Of a DNA stretch of 64,000 nt, positions 35,445 to 45,047 are shown piece after piece. Where the stretch lies: contig JAIXHJ010000010.1 in assembly GCA_030145845.1 (NCBI GenBank), positions 82,073 to 146,072 on the forward strand, in the 5' to 3' direction. A program made the position numbers and the translations under genes. Under the pieces are notes generated by a model. The model was not told the DNA's origin and made no database searches. It worked only from the letters and a program-made list of their open reading frames with translations. Positions within the stretch are counted from its first letter, which is position 1. Every line of letters begins with the position of its first letter. This DNA comes from Pseudomonadota bacterium (GTDB lineage Bacteria; Pseudomonadota; Gammaproteobacteria; Pseudomonadales; Oceanobacteraceae).

Positions 35445-37574
35445 ATGCACTCCCTGCCCTTGAAGAGCAAGCTCTTTGCTCTCACCGTTATTATGATTAT
35501 CGCCATCTCGGTAGCCCTGACCTGGAAAACCTATCAGGGCATCACCGGCCTCAGCGATCAGGTGTCTCAACAGACGGAAAACAACCTTCACAGCGCCGCC
35601 GTGAGCCGCTTACAGACCAGCGCACATGCCTACGGCGAAGAAATCCGCGGCTACATCAATGCCGCCTACCGTGTGCCCATGTCTCTGGCTGCCCTGATCC
35701 GCGGCAGCATAGGTACCGGCAATAAAGGTCTGCTCACCCGTACCCAGCTGAGTGAACTGGAAGGCAATATTCTCGCCGCCAATACCGATATCAGTTCCAT
35801 TTACTCGCAGTTTGAACCCAATGGTTACGACGGCCTGGACGAAATATATAAAGGTCAGGACTACATTCACACGCCGGCCGCCACCGGCACCCTGGAAATT
35901 TACTGGATCCGCACCGCCGATGGCCGCCTTGAGCAGCAGAAAGTGGAAGACCCGGAAGAGAAATACCTGGATGGCGTCAATGAATTCGGCCAGCGCGAAT
36001 CGGAATGGTATCTGTGTGGCCGGGATACGAAAAAGCCCTGCCTGATGGAGCCTTACCTGTATGAAATTGAGGAAGGTTACAGTGAAATGATGACCAGCCT
36101 GACGGTGCCGGTGGTTATTGATGGCCGCTTCCGCGGCATTGTCGGCGTTGACGTTAACCTGCCGGTGTTCCAGAAACTGACCGAAAGCCTCAGTGCCGAT
36201 TTATATCAGGGCGAAGCCAGGGTCACCCTGCTCAGCGAACTCGGTCTGATCGTTGCCTCCAGTCATTATCAGCAACAGACCGGCCGGCCATTAAAAGAAG
36301 CATTGCCTGACCTTGGTGATCAGCTGATGACACTGGACGACAACTCCGGCCTGCTGGAAACCGCCGACAGCATTTTTGTTGCCCGCCCACTGCCTATTTC
36401 CGCATCCGGCAGTCAGTGGTCACTGCTGATTGAACTGCCGGCCGCCGTCGCTCTGGCATCACTGAATGAACAGCAGCAGTTAATCCGCGATGTCAAAAAC
36501 AGTGTTGTCAGCCAGCAGCTGATTATGACCGTTGTTATCGCCGTTATTGTCCTCGGTATTATGGCGCTGCTGATCCGCTCCATTATCAGTCCGTTACAGC
36601 AGCTGAATCATCAGGTTGAGCAGTTATCCGGCGGTCATGGCGATCTGACCCGCACACTGAAGCTCGATACCCACGCCGAACTGATTGAGCTCAGTGGTGG
36701 CTTTAACCGTTTCCTGCAGAAACTGCGCGATATGATTAATGCGCTGAAAGGGGTGAGCAGTAATGTGCGCGAAATGTCGGCCGATAATCAGCGCATCAGC
36801 CAGACCACCCGCGAAAATACCGATCAGCAGCAGCAGGAAATGGACAACGTGGTCACCGCCACTCAGGAAATGTCCGCCACTGCGCACGAAGTCTCGCGCA
36901 TTGCTTCCGACGCCGCCGGTAAAGCGCGTGATATTCACGCCACCATTAATGAGTCGCAGCAGATTCTGTCCGGCGCCGCCAGCAGTGTGCAGCAGCTGAC
37001 CACCAGCATGGGCAGCGCCACCGAATCCATTACCCGTGTGGCATCCCGCTCCGATGATATTAACGGCATTCTGGAAGTGATCCGCAGCGTCGCTGAACAG
37101 ACCAACCTGCTGGCGCTGAACGCCGCCATTGAGGCCGCCCGCGCCGGTGAACAGGGTCGTGGCTTTGCCGTTGTCGCCGATGAAGTACGTACGCTGGCCT
37201 CCAAGACCCACGATTCAACCGCAGAAATTGATGCGTTGATTTCCAGTCTGCAGCAGGAAGTACAGACCACCGTCGATATTATTGAACAGGGCAATAAAAC
37301 CGCCACTGGGGCGATGGATTCCACCCGTCAGGCGAATGATGCCCTGTTTTCCGTGGTTACGGCCATCGGCGATATTGCCGACCACATCAACCAGGTCGCC
37401 ACCGCGGCGGAAGAACAGAGCTCCACCAGCAATGAAATTACCCGCAACCTGACGGTCATTGGTGACGCAACCCAGACACTGGCGCGGCTGGCACAGGAGG
37501 CCAGCCTCAGCAGCGAGGAAGTGGCCGCCGAACTGGATAAACTGGATGCCCAGCTTAACCAGCTGAATACCTGA
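35445..37574 (+). CDS. Methyl-accepting chemotaxis protein with dCache sensor (copy 2)
   Basis: 709-residue paralogue of the preceding receptor with the same layout: TM1 (about 10-30), dCache sensor (about 35-345), TM2 (about 355-375), HAMP and signalling domain. The sensor half aligns throughout but is diverged, with different residues in the likely ligand pocket, so the two receptors probably detect different chemicals. [20 protein letters not shown] keeps the two Cys. The signalling half differs from copy 1 at only about a dozen residues. ATG 35445 follows GGAGG. No che genes are in the window. Confidence 0.92.
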   Translation: MHSLPLKSKLFALTVIMIIAISVALTWKTYQGITGLSDQVSQQTENNLHSAAVSRLQTSAHAYGEEIRGYINAAYRVPMSLAALIRGSIGTGNKGLLTRTQLSELEGNILAANTDISSIYSQFEPNGYDGLDEIYKGQDYIHTPAATGTLEIYWIRTADGRLEQQKVEDPEEKYLDGVNEFGQRESEWYLCGRDTKKPCLMEPYLYEIEEGYSEMMTSLTVPVVIDGRFRGIVGVDVNLPVFQKLTESLSADLYQGEARVTLLSELGLIVASSHYQQQTGRPLKEALPDLGDQLMTLDDNSGLLETADSIFVARPLPISASGSQWSLLIELPAAVALASLNEQQQLIRDVKNSVVSQQLIMTVVIAVIVLGIMALLIRSIISPLQQLNHQVEQLSGGHGDLTRTLKLDTHAELIELSGGFNRFLQKLRDMINALKGVSSNVREMSADNQRISQTTRENTDQQQQEMDNVVTATQEMSATAHEVSRIASDAAGKARDIHATINESQQILSGAASSVQQLTTSMGSATESITRVASRSDDINGILEVIRSVAEQTNLLALNAAIEAARAGEQGRGFAVVADEVRTLASKTHDSTAEIDALISSLQQEVQTTVDIIEQGNKTATGAMDSTRQANDALFSVVTAIGDIADHINQVATAAEEQSSTSNEITRNLTVIGDATQTLARLAQEASLSSEEVAAELDKLDAQLNQLNT
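36711..37571 (+). repeat. Chemoreceptor signalling-half repeat, copy B
   Basis: Partner of 34474-35334. The boundary begins at TTCCTGCAGAAACTGCGCG, inside the region just after the HAMP domain, and runs to the stop codon. Confidence 0.9.
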
Positions 37575-37588
37575 TTGCCGGAAATAAT

Positions 37589-38434
37589 TCAGATCACTTC
37601 CGGCAGCTCCGGAGGCGGAAAACCGGGTCCGCGCCAATCGGGTTCCTGCGGATTATCCGGGCCTTCACCGGCCCAGATTTTCTGCAGATACAGGCGGATA
37701 GTGTCGTCCACTTTCTGTTGCAGGCCTTCCGTGCCGCGGTTACCGAAGATACGGTTAAATTCAAACACGTAAGGATGGCGGCCGACCATCGCGATATCAA
37801 AACCGCCATGATCAATACCCAGCCCGCGGGCCAGTGTCTCCACCAGTGCGCAGGCTTCCGCTGGCAGAATACCGCTTTCCGCCTGACCGCCACGGGCGAT
37901 GTTGTTATAAAACCCCTGCTCCGCCTGTAAACGCCAGTAGCCACCGACAATGTCGTTGCCGACCCAGACAATACGCAGGTCGCGGTCAATCGGCAGATAT
38001 TCCTGCGCGTAAATCACCGGCGTCAGTTGCAGATAACGTTTCCAGTCGGCCAGGGTTTCAATCAGAAACACGCCTTCGCCCATACTGCTGCGCGGAATTT
38101 TAGCGACAAAAGGAGATGGCATACTGTCCCACACCTGTTCTGCAGCCAGCGGGGTATTGGCCTCAATCATGGTCCAGGGCACATGGGCCGGAGCAATGGC
38201 CTGAAAGCAGCGCGTCATTTCCACTTTATCGTGACCAATATGGTAACTGGCAGCACTGGGGAAAATACGTTTTTTCAGCCCGTACAGCAGTGTATTGACC
38301 TGCCAGTACTGCGGAAAAAGAATACCGTCAGCCGCCATTAATTGATCGATGTGATTATTCAGTAATTCCGGCTTCAGGTAGGAAATGCCGTTTATTCCCA
38401 GAGTCCGGCAGGCATCAAAAGAAATCAGTTTCAC
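37589..38434 (-). CDS. ATP-grasp (RimK-like) family protein
   Basis: 281-residue ATP-grasp protein. Recognisable elements are PFVAKIPRSSMGEGVFLI (ATP-binding Lys and Gly-rich loop, about residues 108-125), YAQEYLPIDRDLRIVWVG (about 142-159) and YVFEFNRIFGNRG near residue 227 (Glu and Asn for magnesium). RimK-type ligases add glutamate or other amino acids to proteins or small molecules. The N-terminal pre-ATP-grasp domain (1-90) is MKLISFDACRTLGINGISYL... A short Pro-rich tail ends the protein. No companion substrate gene or protease gene is adjacent, so the target is unknown. Confidence 0.78.
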   Translation of the reverse strand: MKLISFDACRTLGINGISYLKPELLNNHIDQLMAADGILFPQYWQVNTLLYGLKKRIFPSAASYHIGHDKVEMTRCFQAIAPAHVPWTMIEANTPLAAEQVWDSMPSPFVAKIPRSSMGEGVFLIETLADWKRYLQLTPVIYAQEYLPIDRDLRIVWVGNDIVGGYWRLQAEQGFYNNIARGGQAESGILPAEACALVETLARGLGIDHGGFDIAMVGRHPYVFEFNRIFGNRGTEGLQQKVDDTIRLYLQKIWAGEGPDNPQEPDWRGPGFPPPELPEVI

Positions 38435-38587
38435 GCAGGGGTATCAGTGGCCGAAAGGCGCTCATTTTAAAGGCCGGTGCCGGTTCAGACAGCGAATCTT
38501 TTTCGCCCTCACGATGAATGCCATTGCAGTTCGCAGTTGACCCCGTCCGCAGGCTGGGACAAAGTGAAAAATAAAAGCATAACGCCC

Positions 38588-39487
38588 ATGACCTCACCCT
38601 TTCACTACCGCTATCCCCATCCCGCCAGTCCGGTGGCACGTTTCACCGCGCTGGCCCTGCGCCTGCTCCGGCGCCGTCAGCAGATGCTGCAGGAAGTTCA
38701 GAGCGGTCGTTATCCTCAGCGCCCGGCGACCATCCCGCGTTCCGTACACCGACACTGTCAGGTTGAAGAAAGTCTCGTCTGCGGACGCCGTTTCTGGACT
38801 CTGAAACCGGCAGCAAAAGCATCCGCTCAGCCGGTACTGTACCTGCATGGCGGCGCTTATACGCGCAATATTATCCGTTACCAGTGGGACATGCTGGCGC
38901 AGCTTTCCCGTCTCAGCGGCGCCACGTTTCTGGTACCGGATTATCCGCTGGCACCGGCCGCGGACTGGCAGCAGATACAGACCTTTGTCCGCGCCGTGTG
39001 GCAAGCGTCTGCCCGCCACGACAGCCTGACACTGCTGGGCGATTCTGCCGGCGCCGGACTGGCGCTGCGTCTGGCTCAGGAGCTGCAGCAGGCCGGCCAA
39101 CCAATGCCGCAACAGCTGATTCTGTTATCCCCCTGGCTGAATCTGCAGGGCGGTGATCCGGCGGTTGCTGACATTGCCCCCAGCGACCCCATGCTGGAGC
39201 CGGCCGGCACCGCCGCCGCTGCTGCGCTGTACGCCCGCGGCCGGCCTCTGACGCACCCACATATCAGCCCCTTGTATGGCCCACTGGACGGTATCCGCGG
39301 CCTGAGCGTATTCGCCGGTGGCAAGGATATTCTCTACCCGGATGCCGTCGCTCTGCGGCAGAAAGCACTGGCGGCAGGGATCAGCCTCCGCAGCTACGAA
39401 TACCCGGCCATGTTTCATGTCTGGATGGCGGCCGGCTGGCTGCCGGAAGCAAAACACGCACGTCAGCAGATCGCACGTCTGCTGTAA
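38588..39487 (+). CDS. Alpha/beta hydrolase, hormone-sensitive-lipase-like esterase
   Basis: 299-residue esterase of the HSL (bacterial lipase family IV) type. LYLHGGAYTRN (oxyanion hole HGG, about residues 81-91), LLGDSAGAGLAL with nucleophile Ser (about 151), GGKDILYPDA with catalytic Asp, and MFHVWM with catalytic His complete the triad. I chose ATG 38588; the frame is open further upstream but the upstream residues are not family-like. The ribosome binding site is weak. It lies just before the MarR operon but has a separate gap. Confidence 0.85.
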   Translation: MTSPFHYRYPHPASPVARFTALALRLLRRRQQMLQEVQSGRYPQRPATIPRSVHRHCQVEESLVCGRRFWTLKPAAKASAQPVLYLHGGAYTRNIIRYQWDMLAQLSRLSGATFLVPDYPLAPAADWQQIQTFVRAVWQASARHDSLTLLGDSAGAGLALRLAQELQQAGQPMPQQLILLSPWLNLQGGDPAVADIAPSDPMLEPAGTAAAAALYARGRPLTHPHISPLYGPLDGIRGLSVFAGGKDILYPDAVALRQKALAAGISLRSYEYPAMFHVWMAAGWLPEAKHARQQIARLL

Positions 39488-39529
39488 CTGCCATTGCCGC
39501 CAGTCAGGACTGGTTTCTGCCACGTCAAT

Positions 39530-39549
39530 TTATTACACTAATGTAATAA
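39530..39549. promoter_or_regulatory. MarR operator upstream of the efflux operon
   Basis: Perfect inverted repeat TTATTACA (39530-39537) and TGTAATAA (39542-39549) with a CTAA spacer, ending 18 bases before the marR start. Size and symmetry fit a MarR dimer site, so autorepression of the operon is likely. Confidence 0.75.
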
Positions 39550-39567
39550 CCACTTATGTAGAATATC

Positions 39568-40065
39568 ATGTCTTTATTTTCCTCCACCGACGAACAGCTG
39601 GATGCCTTCGCGGCCAAATACCCGGGGTTCACCCGGGCCGAGGCCGGTCTGGTGCGCCTGATCCGCGCCGTTGACCGGCAGATGACCGATAAAGCTAACT
39701 TTCAGCTGCGTCAGTACGGTCTGACCCTGAGCGAATACAATGTGCTGACCATGCTGGATGCCTCCGGCGAAGGCCTCAGCGTATCGCAGCTGGCCGCCCG
39801 CACCGGGGAAAAGGCCTCCAACACCACCCGCCTGACGGATCAGCTGGTGAAGAAAAATCTGTTGTTACGCGAAATCAGTGCGCAGGACCGCCGTGTCTGG
39901 CTGCTGAAAATCAGCAGTGAGGGCGAAGCCCTGCTGCAGCATCTGCTGCCGGTAATCGGTGCCCAGCTGCAGCGGATCTTCGCGCCGTTCAGCACCGAGC
40001 AGTGCACAGCACTGGAACAACAGCTGAAAACCCTGCTGGCCACCACGGACAACGAGCCGGGCTGA
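39568..40065 (+). CDS. MarR-family transcriptional regulator of the efflux operon
   Basis: 165-residue winged-helix repressor. The DNA-binding core is LTLSEYNVLTMLDASGEGLS, then QLAARTGEKASNTTRLTDQL (recognition helix, about residues 72-95) and the wing LREISAQDRRVWLLKIS with the conserved DRR. The stop codon overlaps the ATG of the FUSC gene (TGATG), so it leads the operon marR-FUSC-DUF1656-hlyD. MarR proteins of this arrangement respond to phenolic or other aromatic acids; the ligand here is inferred only from that. Confidence 0.92.
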   Translation: MSLFSSTDEQLDAFAAKYPGFTRAEAGLVRLIRAVDRQMTDKANFQLRQYGLTLSEYNVLTMLDASGEGLSVSQLAARTGEKASNTTRLTDQLVKKNLLLREISAQDRRVWLLKISSEGEALLQHLLPVIGAQLQRIFAPFSTEQCTALEQQLKTLLATTDNEPG

Positions 40066-42167
40066 TGACCACTGCACAACTGACACACCGCCTGCGTGGC
40101 AATGGCATCGCCTGGCTGCAGAGCGTGCGCGATGCCATGCGCGGCGAACGCGGTGCCTGGCTGTTTGTCGCCAAGGCGATGCTCTCCATGTATCTCGCAG
40201 TGGGACTGGCAATGGCGCTGGAACTGCCCTCCCCCAGCATGTCGATGCTGACCGTTCTGGTGGTGATGAACAGCCAGTCGGGCATGGTCATGGCCAAAAG
40301 TTTCTACCGCATTCTCGGCACTCTGCTGGGTGTCAGCGCTGCGGTGATGATTGTTGCGGCCTTTCCCCAGCAACCGGTACTGATGCTGGCAGCCATTGCC
40401 CTGTGGAGTGGTATGTGTGCAGCCGGGGCTCAGGTTTTCAAAGGCTTCCGCGGCTACACCTTCGTACTCAGCGGTTACACAGTGGCCATGATTGTGCTGC
40501 CGGTGGTCAATACACCGGAAGCTATTTTTGAGGTTGCCGTACACCGCTTTATCGAAGTTCTGCTCGGCCTGGCAGTGACCACTCTGGTTTTTGATGGCCT
40601 GTTCCCGGTGCAGCTGTCTGCTCAGGTCAGGGCGCTGGCGCAGGGCAACCGCCAGTATCTGCTGGAGCAGGTGCAGCATGTTCTGTCGGCGGCCGGTAAA
40701 CCGCTGCCGGAACTGCACGCCGAAAGCTCGCGCAAAGCCATTGGCTTTGAAGATCTGCTGAATAATGCCGTCTTTGAAGGCCCCTGGCTGAGCAGCATCA
40801 GCCGGCCGCTGAAACGCAGTAATCACTATTTTATGCAGACCCTCACCCGGCTGCAGGCTTTTTACCGCCTGCAGCAGCGCAGTGCCGGTCAGTTTCCGCA
40901 GGTGCACAGTCTGCTGCGCCAGCTCAGCGCGCCGCTGCCCGCCCGGCTGGACAGCGACAGCCGTGACCATGCCCTGCTGATGCCGGATCTGCAGCAGATT
41001 GCAGCAGCCATCGGTCAGCAGAAAGCCGTCCTGCGTCAGCAGCTGCCGGCCGCCGAACAAGCGCTGTTCGATACCGGTGCTGCGCTGCTGACGCAGATGC
41101 TGAAATCCCTGATCCGCTGCCTGCATACGCTGGCGCTTGCCCGTCCGGCCGAAAACAGCAGGCGCATACCGGCCACCCGTTTCAGCCGTACCTATGATCC
41201 GGTTATGGTCATGCTGAGCATGGCAAGGACCAGTCTGATTACCTTTATCGTCGGTCTGTTATGGATCGCCAGCGGCTGGTCCTCAGGTGCCACCGGCATG
41301 TTTATCGTCGTCGCCCTGAGCATGATGCTGGCGCCGCTGCCCAACCCGCTGGCGGCAGTCCGGCTGGCAGCCGCCGGGCATACTGTGGCGCCTTTCCTTG
41401 CCCTGCTGTGCTTTTCCATTCTGCCGTCACTGACGACCTTCCCGCTGCTGGTCACAGGGACCGCACCGTTTCTGCTGATTATGCTGTATATCGTGACCCG
41501 CCCGGGCTGGGCCGGTTTTGCCGTCCCGCTGAATTTCGGCTTTATGGTGGCACTGAATATCGGCCACAGTCCCGCGACCGATTATGTGTATTTCTTCAAT
41601 GAAATGCTGGCGGCCATTACCGGTGTGGCACTGGCTGCCAGTGGCTTTTTACTGTTTCCCGGCGTAAATGGCAGCCATGGTCAGCTGCGCCGTTTCAAAG
41701 GTTTTCTCGACGACAGCGTGCGCCTCGCCGCCACCGCCTCACTCCCACATCTGGCTGAACATCTGGAAAGCCGCAACCGCGATATCAGTGTGCAGATGCT
41801 CACTCAGCTGCCGCCCGGCAGTGAACAGGCAGCGGCCTTTTTACGCTATGCCCTGCTGGTGCAGGAAACCTGCTATGTGCTCACTGCCCTGCGCGAAGAT
41901 CTGAACGACGCCGGCACCAGTAACAGCCAGAAACAGATTATTGCCGATGTGGTGCAGATCATTGCTGATCACTGGCAGCCGGGAGGCATCAGTGCCCGCG
42001 GACATACACGCCTGAATACCTGTCTGGCACTCGCCCTGAATGACAACGGCACGGAAGAGGCGGCGGCCAACTCCGTACGTGAACATCTTTATCTGCTGGC
42101 TGACGTGCTGGATGAACAGCTCAGCCAGACAGCTCAGCCGTCTGAGGAGACCCGTGTTGCCTACTGA
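40065..42167 (+). CDS. FUSC-family inner-membrane efflux protein (AaeB-like)
   Basis: 700-residue membrane protein of the fusaric acid resistance/AaeB family. It has two membrane blocks, about residues 35-170 and 385-525, each about six helices, separated and followed by large cytoplasmic helical domains. The first block contains MLTVLVVMNSQSGMVMAKSF and FVLSGYTVAMIVLP, typical of the family. It starts at ATG 40065 overlapping the marR stop. With the DUF1656 and HlyD-type genes downstream it should form a pump exporting aromatic carboxylic acids or similar toxic compounds. Confidence 0.9.
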   Translation: MTTAQLTHRLRGNGIAWLQSVRDAMRGERGAWLFVAKAMLSMYLAVGLAMALELPSPSMSMLTVLVVMNSQSGMVMAKSFYRILGTLLGVSAAVMIVAAFPQQPVLMLAAIALWSGMCAAGAQVFKGFRGYTFVLSGYTVAMIVLPVVNTPEAIFEVAVHRFIEVLLGLAVTTLVFDGLFPVQLSAQVRALAQGNRQYLLEQVQHVLSAAGKPLPELHAESSRKAIGFEDLLNNAVFEGPWLSSISRPLKRSNHYFMQTLTRLQAFYRLQQRSAGQFPQVHSLLRQLSAPLPARLDSDSRDHALLMPDLQQIAAAIGQQKAVLRQQLPAAEQALFDTGAALLTQMLKSLIRCLHTLALARPAENSRRIPATRFSRTYDPVMVMLSMARTSLITFIVGLLWIASGWSSGATGMFIVVALSMMLAPLPNPLAAVRLAAAGHTVAPFLALLCFSILPSLTTFPLLVTGTAPFLLIMLYIVTRPGWAGFAVPLNFGFMVALNIGHSPATDYVYFFNEMLAAITGVALAASGFLLFPGVNGSHGQLRRFKGFLDDSVRLAATASLPHLAEHLESRNRDISVQMLTQLPPGSEQAAAFLRYALLVQETCYVLTALREDLNDAGTSNSQKQIIADVVQIIADHWQPGGISARGHTRLNTCLALALNDNGTEEAAANSVREHLYLLADVLDEQLSQTAQPSEETRVAY

Positions 42168-42357
42168 ATTTTCACTTTCCGGTGTTTATCTGCCCGGCGG
42201 CGTTTTATTACTGCTGCTGCTGTTACCGGTATTCGCCGTGACTGACCGCCTGCTGCTGCGCAGTGGCGCCTATGCCTGGTTATGGCACCCGTCGCTGTTC
42301 CGCATGGCGATGTTTCTCTGCATTTACTGTATTTCTTATGTTCTGTTACTGGGTTAA
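42157..42357 (+). CDS. DUF1656 small membrane protein of the efflux pump
   Basis: 66-residue protein with two hydrophobic segments (about residues 11-26 and 44-64), matching the DUF1656 family found between FUSC and HlyD-type genes (AaeX-like). Start chosen as TTG 42157 (PTEFSLSGVYLPGG...), seven bases after GAGGAG at 42144-42149; GTG 42154 is one codon earlier. Its start overlaps the FUSC stop. The small subunit's exact role is undefined. Confidence 0.85.
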   Translation: MPTEFSLSGVYLPGGVLLLLLLLPVFAVTDRLLLRSGAYAWLWHPSLFRMAMFLCIYCISYVLLLG

Positions 42358-42362
42358 TCACT

Positions 42363-43370
42363 GTGAATAAATCCTCCCTCATCCGCACCGGTGCCACCGG
42401 CCTGATTGTTCTTGCCGCCGCCGTATCCGCTCACTGGGCCTGGTCGCACTACACCACCGCCCCCTGGACCCGCGATGGCCGGGTGCGCGCCGATATCGTC
42501 CGTGTCTCAGCCGATGTTTCCGGCCTGGTAACCCGGGTCGCGGTGCACGATAACCAGAAAGTAAACGCCGGCGACCTGCTGTTTATTGTCGACCGTGACC
42601 GCTACCGCCAAGCGGTGGAAAAAGCGCAGGCGGATCTTGCCCTGGCACGGGCCGATGCCGAAGCCGCCGCGGCCAACGCCGCCATGGCTGAGGCCAAAGT
42701 CCACGCCAGTGACAGCCGTTATGAAATGGAAAAAGAACGCGCGGAACGCCGCGCCCGGCTGAACGATGTTGTCTCAGCCGAAACCGTACGCGACAGCCGG
42801 GCGGTGGCGACTGCCGCCGAAGCCGAACTGCATCAGGCGCAGGCAGAAAACAAACTGGCCGCCGCTAATGTCAGCAAATCCAGAGCGGCCATTCAGCAGG
42901 CTGAAACCACGCTGGCGATGGCAGAACTGAATTATCAGCGCGCCGCAGTCAGGGCAGCCTCGGCCGGCACCATCACCAATCTCGATATTAAGGAAGGCGA
43001 TTACATTACCGCCGGCGTGCCCAGTCTCGCCCTGCTGAAAGATAACAGCGTGTGGGTTTACGGCTATTTTGAAGAAACCAAACTGCCGTCCATCCATGTT
43101 GGTGACCCGGCGGAAGTTAAATTAATGGCCGGAGATCTGACCATTGCCGGCGAAGTGGAAAGCATTGCCTCCGGTATTGCCGACAGCGCTGCTGCCACCA
43201 GTAATAATATGCTGGCCGACGTTACCCCGACCTTCAGCTGGATACGGCTGGCACAGCGTATTCCGGTGCGCATCCGTCTCGACAGCAGCGGTATTCCACC
43301 AGACTTTAATCTGGTCGCCGGTATGAGCGCCAGTGTCGCCGTACGCCCGCAACGTCGTGACGGGCACTAA
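42363..43370 (+). CDS. HlyD/AaeA-type periplasmic adaptor (membrane fusion protein)
   Basis: 335-residue adaptor that links the FUSC pump to an outer-membrane channel. GTG 42363 gives an N-terminal membrane anchor (LIRTGATGLIVLAAAVSAHW). The biotinyl-lipoyl halves are VSGLVTRVAVHDNQKVNAGD (about 50-70) and SAGTITNLDIKEGDYITAG (about 200-218), around a long Ala/Glu-rich coiled-coil hairpin (about 80-195). The beta-barrel region VWVYGYFEETKLPSI follows. It starts five bases after the DUF1656 stop and ends the operon at a bidirectional terminator. No outer-membrane TolC-like gene is nearby. Confidence 0.9.
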   Translation: MNKSSLIRTGATGLIVLAAAVSAHWAWSHYTTAPWTRDGRVRADIVRVSADVSGLVTRVAVHDNQKVNAGDLLFIVDRDRYRQAVEKAQADLALARADAEAAAANAAMAEAKVHASDSRYEMEKERAERRARLNDVVSAETVRDSRAVATAAEAELHQAQAENKLAAANVSKSRAAIQQAETTLAMAELNYQRAAVRAASAGTITNLDIKEGDYITAGVPSLALLKDNSVWVYGYFEETKLPSIHVGDPAEVKLMAGDLTIAGEVESIASGIADSAAATSNNMLADVTPTFSWIRLAQRIPVRIRLDSSGIPPDFNLVAGMSASVAVRPQRRDGH

Positions 43371-43390
43371 TCCGGCGGCACACCGGCAAT

Positions 43391-43417
43391 AAAAAAGGAG
43401 CCTATGGCTCCTTTTTT
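43391..43417. terminator. Bidirectional terminator between the efflux operon and der
   Basis: AAAAAAGGAGCC (43391-43402) pairs with GGCTCCTTTTTT (43406-43417), loop TAT. The flanking genes converge, so it should stop both transcripts. Confidence 0.92.
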
Positions 43418-43439
43418 ATTGCACCGAATAACAACCGGA

Positions 43440-44924
43440 TCAGCCCGGTTTTTTGTAGCTTTTGCGCAGACTTTTACGCGCTTTATCCTGTTTGATTCTG
43501 CGTTTATTCGCCGTCCGCTCCACCGCCTCTGCCCGTTTTTTACTGGAGTGACGTATGTCTTTTTTCTTCTCGGAGAACGGGTTTTCGCCCTGACGGAATT
43601 CCATCCGGATCGGGGTACCACGGATATCCAGTACACGGCGGAAGGTGTTGGCCAGATACCGTTTATAGTCTTCCGGCAGTTCATTCGCCATATTGCCATG
43701 CACAACAATAATCGGCGGGTTGGAACCGCCCTGGTGGGCATAGCGCAGTTTTGGCCGGCGGTTACGCACCACCGGTGGCTGATGACTGGCCACCGCATCT
43801 TCCAGAATCCGCGTCAGCATATTGGTCTGCCACTTCGCCATGGCGGAGTTATAAGCCTGATCCACGGACTCGTACAGGTGACCGACACCGGTGCCGTGCA
43901 GCGCGGAAATAAAGTGCATATCGGCAAAGGTCAGGAAGTCAAAGCGGCGGTCAATTTCGGTTTTCACCCACTCTTTGTCTTCGCTGCTCATGCCATCCCA
44001 TTTGTTGATGGCAATCACCAGTGCCCGGCCGGAGTTGAGCACAAAGCTGAGCATATGCAGATCCTGCTCAACAATACCGGTACGCGCATCCAGCACCAGA
44101 ATACAGACGTTACAGTCCTGAATGGCCTGCAGGGTTTTGATAATGGAAAACTTTTCTGCTGCTTCAGAAATATTCTTGCGCCGGCGGACGCCCGCCGTAT
44201 CAATCAGGGTGTATTCCTGACCGTGACGTTCGTAAGGAATATAAATGCTGTCACGGGTAGTACCCGCTTCGTCATACACCACCACCCGGTCTTCACCGAG
44301 AAAACGGTTCACCAGCGTGGATTTACCCACATTCGGCCGCCCGACCACGGCGATCTTGATGCCTTTGACATCCAGCTCTTCGTGCGTGGGGGCATCTTCG
44401 CCTTCCAGCTCGCGGAAATAATCGTCGTCATCCTGCGGCAGTTCGTCCATGACGTATTCAACCAGCGCGGTGACACCCCGGTTGTGTGCCGCAGCAATCG
44501 CCAGCGGCTCACCCATGCCCAGTTCGTAAAACTCACCGAGCACCATTTCCGGGTTTTTGCCGTCGATTTTGTTGGCCACCAGATAGGCACTTTTGCCACT
44601 GCGGCGCAGATGTTCGGCAATCATGCGGTCGCCATTGGTCAGACCGGCCGCCACGTCGACCATAAAGAAGACGATATCGGCTTCCTGAATCGCCTGATAG
44701 CTCTGGCTGGCCATGGCCTCATCAATGCCTTCCTCTTCACCGGTAATACCACCAGTGTCGATGACAATAAACGGCTTATCGCCAACCTTGCCTTCCCCGT
44801 ATTTACGGTCACGGGTCAGGCCGGCAATTTCTGCCACCAGCGCATCACGGCTTTTGGTCAGACGGTTAAACAGCGTGGATTTACCCACATTCGGACGCCC
44901 GACCAGGGCAATAACAGGAACCAT
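43440..44924 (-). CDS. der: Ribosome assembly GTPase Der (EngA)
   Basis: 494-residue essential GTPase needed for 50S subunit maturation. It has two G domains in tandem: the first opens with [16 protein letters not shown] (residue 6 on) and has DTGGITG and NKIDGK; the second opens with [16 protein letters not shown] (about 206) and has DTAGVRRR and INKWDG. A C-terminal KH-like domain and a basic tail ([18 protein letters not shown]) follow. It is the last gene of the hisS-yfgM-bamB-der arrangement, with a 123-base gap before it. Confidence 0.97.
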   Translation of the reverse strand: MVPVIALVGRPNVGKSTLFNRLTKSRDALVAEIAGLTRDRKYGEGKVGDKPFIVIDTGGITGEEEGIDEAMASQSYQAIQEADIVFFMVDVAAGLTNGDRMIAEHLRRSGKSAYLVANKIDGKNPEMVLGEFYELGMGEPLAIAAAHNRGVTALVEYVMDELPQDDDDYFRELEGEDAPTHEELDVKGIKIAVVGRPNVGKSTLVNRFLGEDRVVVYDEAGTTRDSIYIPYERHGQEYTLIDTAGVRRRKNISEAAEKFSIIKTLQAIQDCNVCILVLDARTGIVEQDLHMLSFVLNSGRALVIAINKWDGMSSEDKEWVKTEIDRRFDFLTFADMHFISALHGTGVGHLYESVDQAYNSAMAKWQTNMLTRILEDAVASHQPPVVRNRRPKLRYAHQGGSNPPIIVVHGNMANELPEDYKRYLANTFRRVLDIRGTPIRMEFRQGENPFSEKKKDIRHSSKKRAEAVERTANKRRIKQDKARKSLRKSYKKPG

Positions 44925-45047
44925 ATTCAGGAAACCTCGTTAACGAAACCGCAGCAGTCAGACTGCAGTTTACTCAATTCTGTTTTCAGTATGCCGGATA
45001 CAGAAAACGCCGCAATGTGCGGCGCTCTGTCTCAGCCGGCGGGAGCG

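Noticed and set aside
39840..41126. 428-codon frame antisense to marR and the FUSC gene
   Set aside because: Both sense genes are clear families with operon overlap; the antisense product has no plausible domain.
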